From contig NC_052671.1 in NCBI RefSeq assembly GCF_016802725.1, forward strand, positions 10,695,002-10,759,001: 64,000 nucleotides of DNA, given 5' to 3'. The notes under the pieces were generated by a model. That model was given only the letters and a program-made list of their open reading frames with translations. It made no database searches and had not been told where the DNA came from. The position numbers were made by a program, and so were the translations under genes. Of the stretch, positions 1 to 13,730 are shown piece after piece; position 1 is the stretch's first letter, and each line of letters begins with the position of its first letter. Source of the DNA: Solenopsis invicta (Eukaryota; Arthropoda; Insecta; Hymenoptera; Formicidae).

Positions 1-1739
1 TATTAAAGAAATTCGCAAAAAAAATTTTACTCAAAAATTTCGCAATTTGACTGATATAAGTCTTTCCTTTTTCAATTCAGAGATTCGATACATCATGATA
101 AAAGTTATATCTTTTCTGTGGGCTATCAGAACACAGAGATATTGGAGAAATACACAAAAAAACCAATTTTACTATAACATTTCGAACTTTGACTGATATA
201 ACACTTCCGTCTTTTACTTTAGCAATTCGATCCATTATGATAAATGTTAGAACTCTTCTCGGGGCTATCAGAACACAGAGATATTGGAGAAATTCGCAAA
301 AAAATTTATCTCAAAAATTTTGTAATTTGCCTGATATAAGTCTTTCCTTTTTCAGTTCAGAGATTCGATACATCATGATAAAAGTTATATCTCTTCTGTG
401 GGCTTTCAGAACACAGAGATATTGGTGAAATTCGCAAAAAAATCAATTTTACTAAAAAATTTTGAACTTTGCCTGATATAACTCTTTCGTCTTTCACTTT
501 AGCGATTCGATCCATTATGATAAAAGTTAGACCTCTTCTCGGGGTTATCAGAACGCAGAGATATTGGAGAAATTTGCAAAAAAAATTTTACTCAAAAATT
601 TCGAAATTTGCCTGATATATGTCTTTCCTATTTCAGTTCAGCGATTTGATACATCATGATAAAAGTTATATCTCTTCTGTGTGCTATCAGAACACAGAGA
701 TATTGGAGAAATTCGCAAAAAAAATTTTCCTCTAAATTTTCGAACTTTGACTTCTATAACTCTATCGTCTTTCACTTTAGCGATTCGATCCATTATGATA
801 AAAGTTAGAACTCTCCTCGGGGCTATCAGAACACAGAGATATTGGAGAAATTCGCAAAAAAAATTTTACTCAAAAATTTCGAAATTTGACTGATATAAGT
901 CTTTCCTTTTTCAGTTCAGCGATTCGATACATCATGATAAAAGTTACATCTCTTCTGTGGGCTATCAGAACACAGAGATATTGGAGAAATTGGCAAAAAA
1001 AATTTTCCTCAAAATTTTCGAACTTTGACTGCTATAACTCTATCGTCTTTCACTTTAGCGATTCGATCCATTATGATAAAAGTTAGAACTCTCCTCTGGG
1101 CTATCAGAACACAGAGATATTGGAGAAATTCGCAAAAAATTTTTTCTCAAAAATTTCAAAATTTGCCTGATAATAGTCTTTCCTTTTTCAGTTCAACTAT
1201 TCGATACATCATGGTAAAGTTATATCTCCTCTGTGGGCTGTCAGAACACAGAGATATTGGAGAAATACGCAAACAAACAAATTTTACTATAACATTTCGA
1301 ACTTTGACTGATATAACACTTTCGTCTTTTACTTTAGCAATTCGATCCATTGTGATAAATGTTAGAACTCTTCTCGGGGCTATCAGAACACAGAGATATT
1401 GGAGAAATTCGCAAAGAATTTTTCCCAAAAATTTTGTCATTTGCCTGATATAAGTCTTTCCTTTTTCAGTTCAGCGATTCGATACATCATTATAAAAGTT
1501 ATATCTCTTCTGTGGGCTTTCAGAACACAGAGATATTGGTGAAATTCGCAAAAAAATCAATTTTACTAAAAAATTTTGAAGTTTGCCTGATATAACTCTT
1601 TCGTCTTTCACTTTAGCGATTCGATCCATTATGATAAAAGTTAGAACTCTGATCGGGGCTATCAGAACACAGAGATATAGGAGAAATTCGCAAAAAAAAT
1701 TTTTCTCAAAAATTTCGAAATTTGCCAGATAATAGACTT

Positions 1740-4700
1740 TCCTTTTTCAGTTCAGCGATTCGATACATCATGATAAAAGTTACATCTCTTCTGTGGGCTA
1801 TCAGAACACAGAGATATTGGTGAAATTATCAAAAAAACCAATTTTACTAAAAAATTTTGATCTTTGACTGATATAACTCTTTCGTCTTTCACTTTAGCGA
1901 TTCGATCCATTATGATAAAAGTTAGACCTCTTCTCGGGGATATCAGAACGCAGAGATATTGGAGAAATTTGCAAAAAAAATTTTACTCAAAAATTTCGTA
2001 ATTTGCCTGATATATGTCTTTCCTATTTCAGTTCAGCGATTCGATACATCATGATAAAAGTTATATTTCTTCTGTGTGCTATCAGAACACAGAGATATTG
2101 GAGAAATACGCAAAAAAACCAATTTTACTAAAACATTTCGAACTTTGTCTGATACATCTCTTTCGTCTTTTACTTTAGCGATTTCATCCATTATGATAAA
2201 TGTTATAACTCTTCTCGAGGCTATCAGAACACAGAGATATTGGAGAAATTGGCAAAAAAAATTTTCCTTTAAATTTTCGAACTTTGACTTCTATAACTCT
2301 ATCGACTTTCACTTTAGCGATTCGATCCATTATGATAAAAGTTAGAACTCTCCTCGGGGCTATCAGAACACAGAGATATTGGAGAAATTCGCAAAAAAAA
2401 TTTATCTCAAATATTTCGAAATTTGCCTGATAATAGTCTTTCCTTTTTCAGTTCAGCGATTCGATACATCATGATAAAAGTTACATCTCTTCTGTGGGCT
2501 ATCAGAACACAGAGATATTGGTGAAATTATCAAAAAAACCAATTTTACTAAAAAATTTTGATCTTTGACTGATATAACTCTTTCGTCTATCACTTTAGCG
2601 ATTCGATCCATTATGATAAAAGTTAGACCTCTTCTCGGGGATATCAGAACGCAGAGATATTGGAGAAATTTGAAAAAAAAATTTTACTCAAAGCTATCGA
2701 AATTTGCCTGATATACGTCTTTACTTTTTCAGTTCAGCGATTCGATACATCATGATAAAAGTTATATCTCTTCTTAGGGCTATCAGGACACAGAGATATT
2801 GAAGAAATTCGGAAAAAAACCAATTTTACCAAAACATTTTGAACTTTGACTGATATAAAACTTTCGTATTTTACTTTAGCGATTCGATCCATTATGATAA
2901 ATGTTATAACTCTTCTCGGGACTATCAGAACACAGAGATATTGGAGAAATACGCAAAAAAACCAATTTCACTAAAACATTTCGAACTTTGTCTGATACAT
3001 CTCTTTCGTCTTTTACTTTAGCGATTCGATCCATTATGATAAATGTTATAATTCTTCTCGGGGCTATCAGAACACAGAGATATTGGAGAAATTCGCAAAA
3101 AAAATTTTTCTCAAAATTTTCGAACTTTGACTGCTATAACTCTATCGTCTTTCACTTTAGCGATTCGATCCATTATGATAAAAGTTAGAACTCTGATCGG
3201 GGCTATCAGAACACAGAGATATTGGAGAAATTCGCAAAAAAAATTTTTCTCAAAAATTTCGAAATTTGCCAGATAATAGTCTTTCCTTTTTCAGTTCAGC
3301 GATTCGATACATCATGATAAAAGTTACATCTCTTCTGTGGGCTATCAGAACACAGAGATATTGGTGAAATTATCAAAAAAACCAATTTTACTAAAAAATT
3401 TTGATCTTTGACTGATATAACTCTTTCGTCTTTCACTTTAGCGATTCGATCCATTATGATAAAAGTTAGACCTCTTCTCGGGGATATCAGAACGCAGAGA
3501 TATCGGAGAAATTTGAAAAAAAAATTTTACTCAAAACTATCGAAATTTGCCTGATATACGTCTTTACTTTTTCAGTTAAGCGATTCGATACATCATGATA
3601 AAAGTTATATCTCTTCTTAGGGCTATCAGGACACAGAGATATTGAAGAAATTCGGAAAAAAACCAATTTTACTAAAACATTTTGAACTTTGACTGATATA
3701 AAACTTTCGTATTTTACTTCAGCGATTCGATCCATTATGATAAATGTTATAACTCTTCTCGGGACTATCAGAACACAGAGATATTGGAGAAATTCGCAAA
3801 AAAAATTTTACTCAAAAATTTCGAAATTTGCCTGATATAAGTCTTTCCTTTTTCAGTTCAGCGATTCGATACATCATGATAAAAGTTATATCTCTTCTGT
3901 GGGCTATCAGAACACAGAGATATTGTCGAAATACACAAAAAAACCAATTTCACTAAAACATTTCGAACTTTACCTGATACATTTCTTTCGTCTTTTACTT
4001 TAGCGATTCGATCCATTATGATAAATGTTATAACTCTTCTCGGGGCTATCAGAACACAGAGATATTGGAGAAATTTGCAAAAAAAATTTTCCTCAATATT
4101 TTCGAACTTTGACTGCTATAACTCTATCGTCTTTCACTTTAGCGATTCGATCCATTATGATAAAAGTTAGAACTCTGACCGGGTCTATCAGAACACAGAG
4201 ATATTGGAGAAATTCGCAAAAATTTTTTCTCAAAAATTTCGAAATTTGCCAGATAATAGTCTTTCCTTTTTCAGTTCAGCGATTCGATACATCATGATAA
4301 AAGTTACACCTCTTCTGTGGGCTATCAGAACACAGAGATATTGGTGAAATTATCAAAAAAACCAATTTTACTAAAAAATTTTGATCTTTGACTGATATAA
4401 CTCTTTCGTCTTTCACTTTAGCGATTCGATCCATTATGATAAAAGTTAGACCTCTTCTCGGGGATATCAGAACGCAGAGATATTGGAGAAATTTGCAAAA
4501 AAAATTTTACTCAAAAATTTCGAAATTTGCCTGATATATGTCTTTCCTATTTCAGTTCAGCGATTCGATACTCCATGATAAAAGTTATATCTCTTCTGTG
4601 TGTTATCAGAACACAGAGATATTGGAGAAATACGCAAAAAAACCAATTTTACTAAAACATTTCGAACTTTGACTGATGCAACACTTTCGTCTTTTACTTT

Positions 4701-7000
4701 AGCGATTCGATCCATTATGATAAATGTTATAACTCTTCTCGGGGCTATCAGAACACAGAGATATTGGAGAAATTCGTAAAAAAAATTTTCCTCAAAATTT
4801 TCGCACTTTGACTGCAATAACCCTATCGTCTTTCACTTTAGCGATTCGATCCATTATGATAAAAGTTAGAACTCTTCTCGGGGCTATCAGAACACAGAGA
4901 TATTGGAGAAATTCCCAAAAAAAATTTATCTCAAAAATTTCGAAATTTGCCTCATATAAGTCTTTCCTTTTTCAGTTCAGCGATTCGATACATCATGATA
5001 AAAGTTACATCTCTTCTGTGGGCTATCAGAACACAGAGATATTGGTGAAATTAGCAAAAAAACCAATTTTACTAAAAAATTTTGAACTTTGACTGATATA
5101 ACTCTTTCGTCTTTCACTTTAGCGATTCGATCCATTATGATAAAAGTTAGACCTCTTCTCGGGGCTATCAGAACACAGAGTTATTGGAGAAATTCGCAAA
5201 AAAAATTTTTCTCAAAAATTTCGAAATTTGCCTGATATAAGTCTTTCCTTTTTCAGTTCAGCGATTCGATACATCATGATAAAAGTTACATCTCTTCTGT
5301 GGGCTATCAGAACACAGAGATATTGGTGAAATTAGCAAAAAAACCAATTTTACTAAAAAATTTTGACCTTTGACTGATATAACGCTTTCGTCTTTCACTT
5401 TAGCGATTCGATCCATTATGATAAAAGTTAGACCTCTTCTCGGGGATATCAGAACGCAGAGATATTGGAGAAATTTGCAGAAAAAATTTTACTAAAAATT
5501 TCGAAATTTGCCTGATATATGACTTTCCTATTTCAGTTCAACGATTCGATACATCATGATAAAAGTTACATCTCTTCTGTGGGCTATCAGAACACAGAGA
5601 TATTGGAGAAATACGCAAAAAAATCTATTTTACTAAAACATTTCGAACTTTGACTGATGCAACACTTTCGTCTTTTACTTTAGCGATTCGATCCATTATG
5701 ATAAATGTTATAACTCTTCTCGGGACTATCAGAACACAGAGATATTGGAGAAATTCGCAAAAAAAATTTTACTCAAAGATTTCGAAATTTGCCTGATATA
5801 AGTCTTTCCTTTTTCAGTTCAGCGATTCGATACATCATGATAAAAGTTATATCTCTTCTGTGGGCTATCAGAACACAGAGATATTGGAGAAATACGCAAA
5901 AAAACCAATTTCAGTAAAACATTTCGAACTTTGTCTGATACATCTCTTTCGTCTTTTACTTTAGCGATTCGATCCATTATGATAAATGTTATAACTCTTC
6001 TCGGGGCTATCAGAAAACAGAGATATTGGAGAAATTCGCAAAAAAAATTTTCCTCAAAATTTTCGAAATTTGACTGCTATAACTCTATCGTCTTTCACTT
6101 TAGCGATTCGATCCATTATGATAAAAGTTAGAACTCTGATCGGGGCTATCAGAACACAGAGATATTGGAGAAATTCGCAAAAAAAATTTTTCTCAAAAAT
6201 TTCGAAATTTGCCAGATAATAGTCTTTCCTTTTTCAGTTCAGCGATTCGATACATCAGGATAAAAGTTACATCTCTTCTGTGGGCTATCAGAACACAGAG
6301 ATATTGGTGAAATTATCAAAAAAACCAATTTTATTAAAAAATTTTGATCTTTGACTGATATAACTCTTTCGTCTTTCACTTTAGCGATTCGATCCATTAT
6401 GATAAAAGTTAGACCTCTTCTCGGGGATTTCAGAACGCAGAGATATTTGAGAAATTTGAAAAAAAAATTTTACTCAAAACTTTCGAAATTTGCCTGATAT
6501 ACGTCTTTACTTTTTCAATTCAGCGATTCGATACATCATGATAAAAGTTATATCTCTTCTTAGGGCTATCAGGACAAAGAGATATTGAAGAAATTCGGAA
6601 AAAAACCAATTTTACTAAAACATTACGAACTTTGACTGATGCAAATCTTTCGTCTTTTACTTTAGCGATTCGATCCATTATGATAAATGTTATAACTCTT
6701 CTCGGGGCTATCAGAACACAGAGATATTGGAGAAATTCGCAAAAAAAATTTTTCTCAAAAATTTCGAAATTTGCCTGATACTAGTCTTTCCTTTTTCAGT
6801 TCAGCGATTCGATACATCATGATAAAAGATACATCTCTTCTGTGGGCTATCAGAACACAGAGATATTGGTGAAATTAGCAAAAAATCCAATTTTACTAAA
6901 AAATTTTGAACTTTGACTGATATAACTCTTTCGTCTTTCATTTTAGCGATTCGATCCATTATGATAAAAGTTATATCTCTTCTGTGGGCTATCAGAACAC
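1740..7000 (+). repeat. Higher-order satellite block, copy 1 (offset 6,729 bp)
   Basis: This stretch recurs almost base for base at 8,470-13,730. Diagnostic monomer variants, such as TTTCATCCATTATG near 2,187 and TCTGACCGGGTC near 4,171, reappear exactly 6,729 bp later. The offset equals 48 monomers. Identity breaks at about 7,000, where the second copy carries three extra monomers (about 13,731-14,151, 421 bp), after which matching resumes at offset 7,150. Confidence 0.9.
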
Positions 7001-8469
7001 ACAGATATTGGAGAAATTAGCAAAAAAAATTTTACTCAAAATTTTCGATCTTTGACTGCTATAACTCTATCGTCTTTCACTTTAGCGATTCGATCCATTA
7101 TGATAAAAGTTAGACCTCTTCTTGGGGATATCAGAACGCAGAGATATTGGAGAAATTTGAAAAAAAATTTTACTCAAGAATTTCGAAATTTCCCTGACAT
7201 AAGTCTTTCCTTTTTCAGTTCAGCTATTCGATACATCATGATAAAAGTTATATCTCTTCTTAGGGCTATCAGGACACAAAGATATTGAAGAAATTCGGAA
7301 AAAAACCAATTTCACTCAAAAATTTCTTACTTTGACTGATATAACTCTTTCGTCTTTCACTTTAGCGATTCGATCCATTATGATAAAAGTTAGACCTCTT
7401 CTCGGGGATATCAGAACGCAGAGATATTGGAGAAATTTGCAAAAAAAATTTTAATAAAAATTTCGATTTTTGCCTGATATAAGTCTTTCCTTTTTCAGTT
7501 CAGCAATTCGATACATCATGATAAAAGTTATATCTCTTCTTAGGGCTATCAGGACCAAGAGATATTGAAGAAATTCGGAAAAAAACCAATTTTACTCCAA
7601 AATTGCGAACTTTGACTGATATAACTCTTTCGTCTTTTACTTTAGCGATTCGATCCATTATGATAAAAGTTAGAACTCTTCTCGGGGATATCAGAACGCA
7701 GAGATATTGGAGAAATTCGCAAAAAAATTTTTTCCAAACCTTTTGTAATTTGCCTGATATAAGTCTTTCCTTTTTCAGTTCAGCGATTCGATACATCATG
7801 ATAAAAGTTATATCTCTTCTGTGTGTTATCAGAACACAGAGATATTGGAGAAATACGCAAAAAAACCAATTTTACTAAAACATTTCGAACTTTGACTGAT
7901 GCAACACTTTCGTCTTTTACTTTAGCGATTCGATCCATTATGATAAATGTTATAACTCTTCTCGGGGCTATCAGAACACAGAGATATTGGAGAAATTCGC
8001 AAAAAAAATTTTCCTCAAAAGTTTCGAACTTTGACTGCAATAACTCTATCGTCTTTCACTTTAGCGATTCGATCCATTATGATAAAAGTTAGAACTCTTC
8101 TCGGGGCTATCAGAACACAGAGATATTTGAGAAATTCCCAAAAAAAATTTTTCTCAAAAATTTCGAAATTTGCCTCATATAAGTCTTTCCTTTTTCAGTT
8201 CAGCGATTCGATACATCATGATAAAAGTTACATCTCTTCTGTGGGCTATCAGAACACAGAGATATTGGTGAAATTAGCAAAAAAACCGATTTTACTAAAA
8301 AATTTTGAACTTTGACTGATATAACCCTTTCGTCTTTCACTTTAGCGATTCGATCCATTATGATAAAAGTTAGACCTCTTCTCGGGGCTATCAGAACACA
8401 GAGTTATTGGAGAAATTCGCAAAAAAAATTTTTCTCAAAAATTTCGAAATTTGCCTGATATAAGTCTTT

Positions 8470-11400
8470 CCTTTTTCAGTTCAGCGATTCGATACATCAT
8501 GATAAAAGTTACATCTCTTCTGTGGGCTATCAGAACACAGAGATATTGGTGAAATTAGCAAAAAAACCAATTTTACTAAAAAATTTTGATCTTTGACTGA
8601 TATAACTCTTTCGTCTTTCACTTTAGCGATTCGATCCATTATGATAAAAGTTAGACCTCTTCTCGGGGATATCAGAACGCAGAGATATTGGAGAAATTTG
8701 CAAAAAAAATTTTACTCAAAAATTTCGTAATTTGCCTGATATATGTCTTTCCTATTTCAGTTCAGCGATTCGATACATCATGATAAAAGTTATATTTCTT
8801 CTGTGTGCTATCAGAACACAGAGATATTGGAGAAATACGCAAAAAAACCAATTTTACTAAAACATTTCGAACTTTGTCTGATACATCTCTTTCGTCTTTT
8901 ACTTTAGCGATTTCATCCATTATGATAAATGTTATAACTCTTCTCGAGGCTATCAGAACACAGAGATATTGGAGAAATTGGCAAAAAAAATTTTCCTTTA
9001 AATTTTCGAACTTTGACTTCTATAACTCTATCGACTTTCACTTTAGCGATTCGATCCATTATGATAAAAGTTAGAACTCTCCTCGGGGCTATCAGAACAC
9101 AGAGATATTGGAGAAATTCGCAAAAAAAATTTATCTCAAATATTTCGAAATTTGCCTGATAATAGTCTTTCCTTTTTCAGTTCAGCGATTCGATACATCA
9201 TGATAAAAGTTACATCTCTTCTGTGGGCTATCAGAACACAGAGATATTGGTGAAATTATCAAAAAAACCAATTTTACTAAAAAATTTTGATCTTTGACTG
9301 ATATAACTCTTTCGTCTATCACTTTAGCGATTCGATCCATTATGATAAAAGTTAGACCTCTTCTCGGGGATATCAGAACGCAGAGATATTGGAGAAATTT
9401 GAAAAAAAAATTTTACTCAAAGCTATCGAAATTTGCCTGATATACGTCTTTACTTTTTCAGTTCAGCGATTCGATACATCATGATAAAAGTTATATCTCT
9501 TCTTAGGGCTATCAGGACACAGAGATATTGAAAAAATTCGGAAAAAAACCAATTTTACCAAAACATTTTGAACTTTGACTGATATAAAACTTTCGTATTT
9601 TACTTTAGCGATTCGATCCATTATGATAAATGTTATAACTCTTCTCGGGACTATCAGAACACAGAGATATTGGAGAAATACGCAAAAAAACCAATTTCAC
9701 TAAAACATTTCGAACTTTGTCTGATACATCTCTTTCGTCTTTTACTTTTGCGATTCGATCCATTATGATAAATGTTATAATTCTTCTCGGGGCTATCAGA
9801 ACACAGAGATATTGGAGAAATTCGCAAAAAAAATTTTTCTCAAAATTTTCGAACTTTGACTGCTATAACTCTATCGTCTTTCACTTTAGCGATTCGATCC
9901 ATTATGATAAAAGTTAGAACTCTGATCGGGGCTATCAGAACACAGAGATATTGGAGAAATTCGCAAAAAAAATTTTTCTCAAAAATTTCGAAATTTGCCA
10001 GATAATAGTCTTTCCTTTTTCAGTTCAGCGATTCGATACATCATGATAAAAGTTACATCTCTTCTGTGGGCTATCAGAACACAGAGATATTGGTGAAATT
10101 ATCAAAAAAACCAATTCTACTAAAAAATTTTGATCTTTGACTGATATAACTCTTTCGTCTTTCACTTTAGCGATTCGATCCATTATGATAAAAGTTAGAC
10201 CTCTTCTCGGGGATATCAGAACGCAGAGATATCGGAGAAATTTGAAAAAAAAATTTTACTCAAAACTATCGAAATTTGCCTGATATACGTCTTTACTTTT
10301 TCAGTTAAGCGATTCGATACATCATGATAAAAGTTATATCTCTTCTTAGGGCTATCAGGACACAGAGATATTGAAGAAATTCGGAAAAAAACCAATTTTA
10401 CTAAAACATTTTGAACTTTGACTGATATAAAACTTTCGTATTTTACTTCAGCGATTCGATCCATTATGATAAATGTTATAACTCTTCTCGGGACTATCAG
10501 AACACAGAGATATTGGAGAAATTCGCAAAAAAAATTTTACTCAAAAATTTCGAAATTTGCCTGATATAAGTCTTTCCTTTTTCAGTTCAGCGATTCGATA
10601 CATCATGATAAAAGTTATATCTCTTCTGTGGGCTATCAGAACACAGAGATATTGTCGAAATACACAAAAAAACCAATTTCACTAAAACATTTCGAACTTT
10701 ACCTGATACATTTCTTTCGTCTTTTACTTTAGCGATTCGATCCATTATGATAAATGTTATAACTCTTCTCGGGGCTATCAGAACACAGAGATATTGGAGA
10801 AATTCGCAAAAAAAATTTTCCTCAATATTTTCGAACTTTGACTGCTATAACTCTATCGTCTTTCACTTTAGCGATTCGATCCATTATGATAAAAGTTAGA
10901 ACTCTGACCGGGTCTATCAGAACACAGAGATATTGGAGAAATTCGCAAAAATTTTTTCTCAAAAATTTCGAAATTTGCCAGATAATAGTCTTTCCTTTTT
11001 CAGTTCAGCGATTCGATACATCATGATAAAAGTTACACCTCTTCTGTGGGCTATCAGAACACAGAGATATTGGTGAAATTATCAAAAAAACCAATTTTAC
11101 TAAAAAATTTTGATCTTTGACTGATATAACTCTTTCATCTTTCACTTTAGCGATTCGATCCATTATGATAAAAGTTAGACCTCTTCTCGGGGATATCAGA
11201 ACGCAGAGATATTGGAGAAATTTGCAAAAAAAATTTTACTCAAAAATTTCGAAATTTGCCTGATATATGTCTTTCCTATTTCAGTTCAGCGATTCGATAC
11301 ATCATGATAAAAGTTATATCTCTTCTGTGTGTTATCAGAACACAGAGATATTGGAGAAATACGCAAAAAAACCAATTTTACTAAAACATTTCGAACTTTG

Positions 11401-13730
11401 ACTGATGCAACACTTTCGTCTTTTACTTTAGCGATTCGATCCATTATGATAAATGTTATAACTCTTCTCGGGGCTATCAGAACACAGAGATATTGGAGAA
11501 ATTCGTAAAAAAAATTTTCCTCAAAATTTTCGCACTTTGACTGCAATAACCCTATCGTCTTTCACTTTAGCGATTCGATCCATTATGATAAAAGTTAGAA
11601 CTCTTCTCGGGGCTATCAGAACACAGAGATATTGGAGAAATTCCCAAAAAAAATTTTTCTCAAAAATTTCGAAATTTGCCTCATATAAGTCTTTCCTTTT
11701 TCAGTTCAGCGATTCGATACATCATGATAAAAGTTACATCTCTTCTGTGGGCTATCAGAACACAGAGATATTGGTGAAATTAGCAAAAAAACCAATTTTA
11801 CTAAAAAATTTTGAACTTTGACTGATATAACTCTTTCGTCTTTCACTTTAGCGATTCGATCCATTATGATAAAAGTTAGACCTCTTCTCGGGGCTATCAG
11901 AACACAGAGTTATTGGAGAAATTCGCAAAAAAAATTTTTCTCAAAAATTTCGAAATTTGCCTGATATAAGTCTTTCCTTTTTCAGTTCAGCGATTCGATA
12001 CATCATGATAAAAGTTACATCTCTTCTGTGGGCTATCAGAACACAGAGATATTGGTGAAATTAGCAAAAAAACCAATTTTACTAAAAAATTTTGAACTTT
12101 GACTGATATAACGCTTTCGTCTTTCACTTTAGCGATTCGATCCATTATGATAAAAGTTAGACCTCTTCTCGGGGATATCAGAACGCAGAGATATTGGAGA
12201 AATTTGCAGAAAAAATTTTACTAAAAATTTCGAAATTTGCCTGATATATGACTTTCCTATTTCAGTTCAACGATTCGATACATCATGATAAAAGTTATAT
12301 CTCTTCTGTGTGATATCAGAACACAGAGATATTGGAGAAATACGCAAAAAAATCTATTTTACTAAAACATTTCGAACTTTGACTGATGCAACACTTTCGT
12401 CTTTTACTTTAGCGATTCGATCCATTATGATAAATGTTATAACTCTTCTCGGGACTATCAGAACACAGAGATATTGGAGAAATTCGCAAAAAAAATTTTA
12501 CTCAAAGATTTCGAAATTTGCCTGATATAAGTCTTTCCTTTTTCAGTTCAGCGATTCGATACATCATGATAAAAGTTATATCTCTTCTGTGGGCTATCAG
12601 AACACAGAGATATTGGAGAAATACGCAAAAAAACCAATTTCAGTAAAACATTTCGAACTTTGTCTGATACATCTCTTTCGTCTTTTACTTTAGCGATTCG
12701 ATCCATTATGATAAATTTTATAACTCTTCTCGGGGCTATCAGAAAACAGAGATATTGGAGAAATTCGCAAAAAAAATTTTCCTCAAAATTTTCGAAATTT
12801 GACTGCTATAACTCTATCGTCTTTCACTTTAGCGATTCGATCCATTATGATAAAAGTTAGAACTCTGATCGGGGCTATCAGAACACAGAGATATTGGAGA
12901 AATTCGCAAAAAAAATTTTTCTCAAAAATTTCGAAATTTGCCAGATAATAGTCTTTCCTTTTTCAGTTCAGCGATTCGATACATCAGGATAAAAGTTACA
13001 TCTCTTCTGTGGGCTATCAGAACACAGAGATATTGGTGAAATTATCAAAAAAACCAATTTTATTAAAAAATTTTGATCTTTGACTGATATAACTCTTTCG
13101 TCTTTCACTTTAGCGATTCGATCCATTATGATAAAAGTTAGACCTCTTCTCGGGGATTTCAGAACGCAGAGATATTTGAGAAATTTGAAAAAAAAATTTT
13201 ACTCAAAACTTTCGAAATTTGCCTGATATACGTCTTTACTTTTTCAATTCAGCGATTCGATACATCATGATAAAAGTTATATCTCTTCTTAGGGCTATCA
13301 GGACAAAGAGATATTGAAGAAATTCGGAAAAAAACCAATTTTACTAAAACATTACGAACTTTGACTGATGCAAATCTTTCGTCTTTTACTTTAGCGATTC
13401 GATCCATTATGATAAATGTTATAACTCTTCTCGGGGCTATCAGAACACAGAGATATTGGAGAAATTCGCAAAAAAAATTTTTCTCAAAAATTTCGAAATT
13501 TGCCTGATACTAGTCTTTCCTTTTTCAGTTCAGCGATTCGATACATCATGATAAAAGTTACATCTCTTCTGTGGGCTATCAGAACACAGAGATATTGGTG
13601 AAATTAGCAAAAAATCCAATTTTACTAAAAAATTTTGAACTTTGACTGATATAACTCTTTCGTCTTTCATTTTAGCGATTCGATCCATTATGATAAAAGT
13701 TATATCTCTTCTGTGGGCTATCAGAACACA
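8470..13730 (+). repeat. Higher-order satellite block, copy 2 (offset 6,729 bp)
   Basis: Near-identical second copy of 1,740-7,000. Only scattered substitutions were seen by eye, for example ATTAGC versus ATTATC just inside the left boundary. The part at about 7,780-8,700, just before and overlapping its left edge, matches about 4,557-5,480 at offset 3,223 (23 monomers), so blocks of different lengths overlap. Confidence 0.9.
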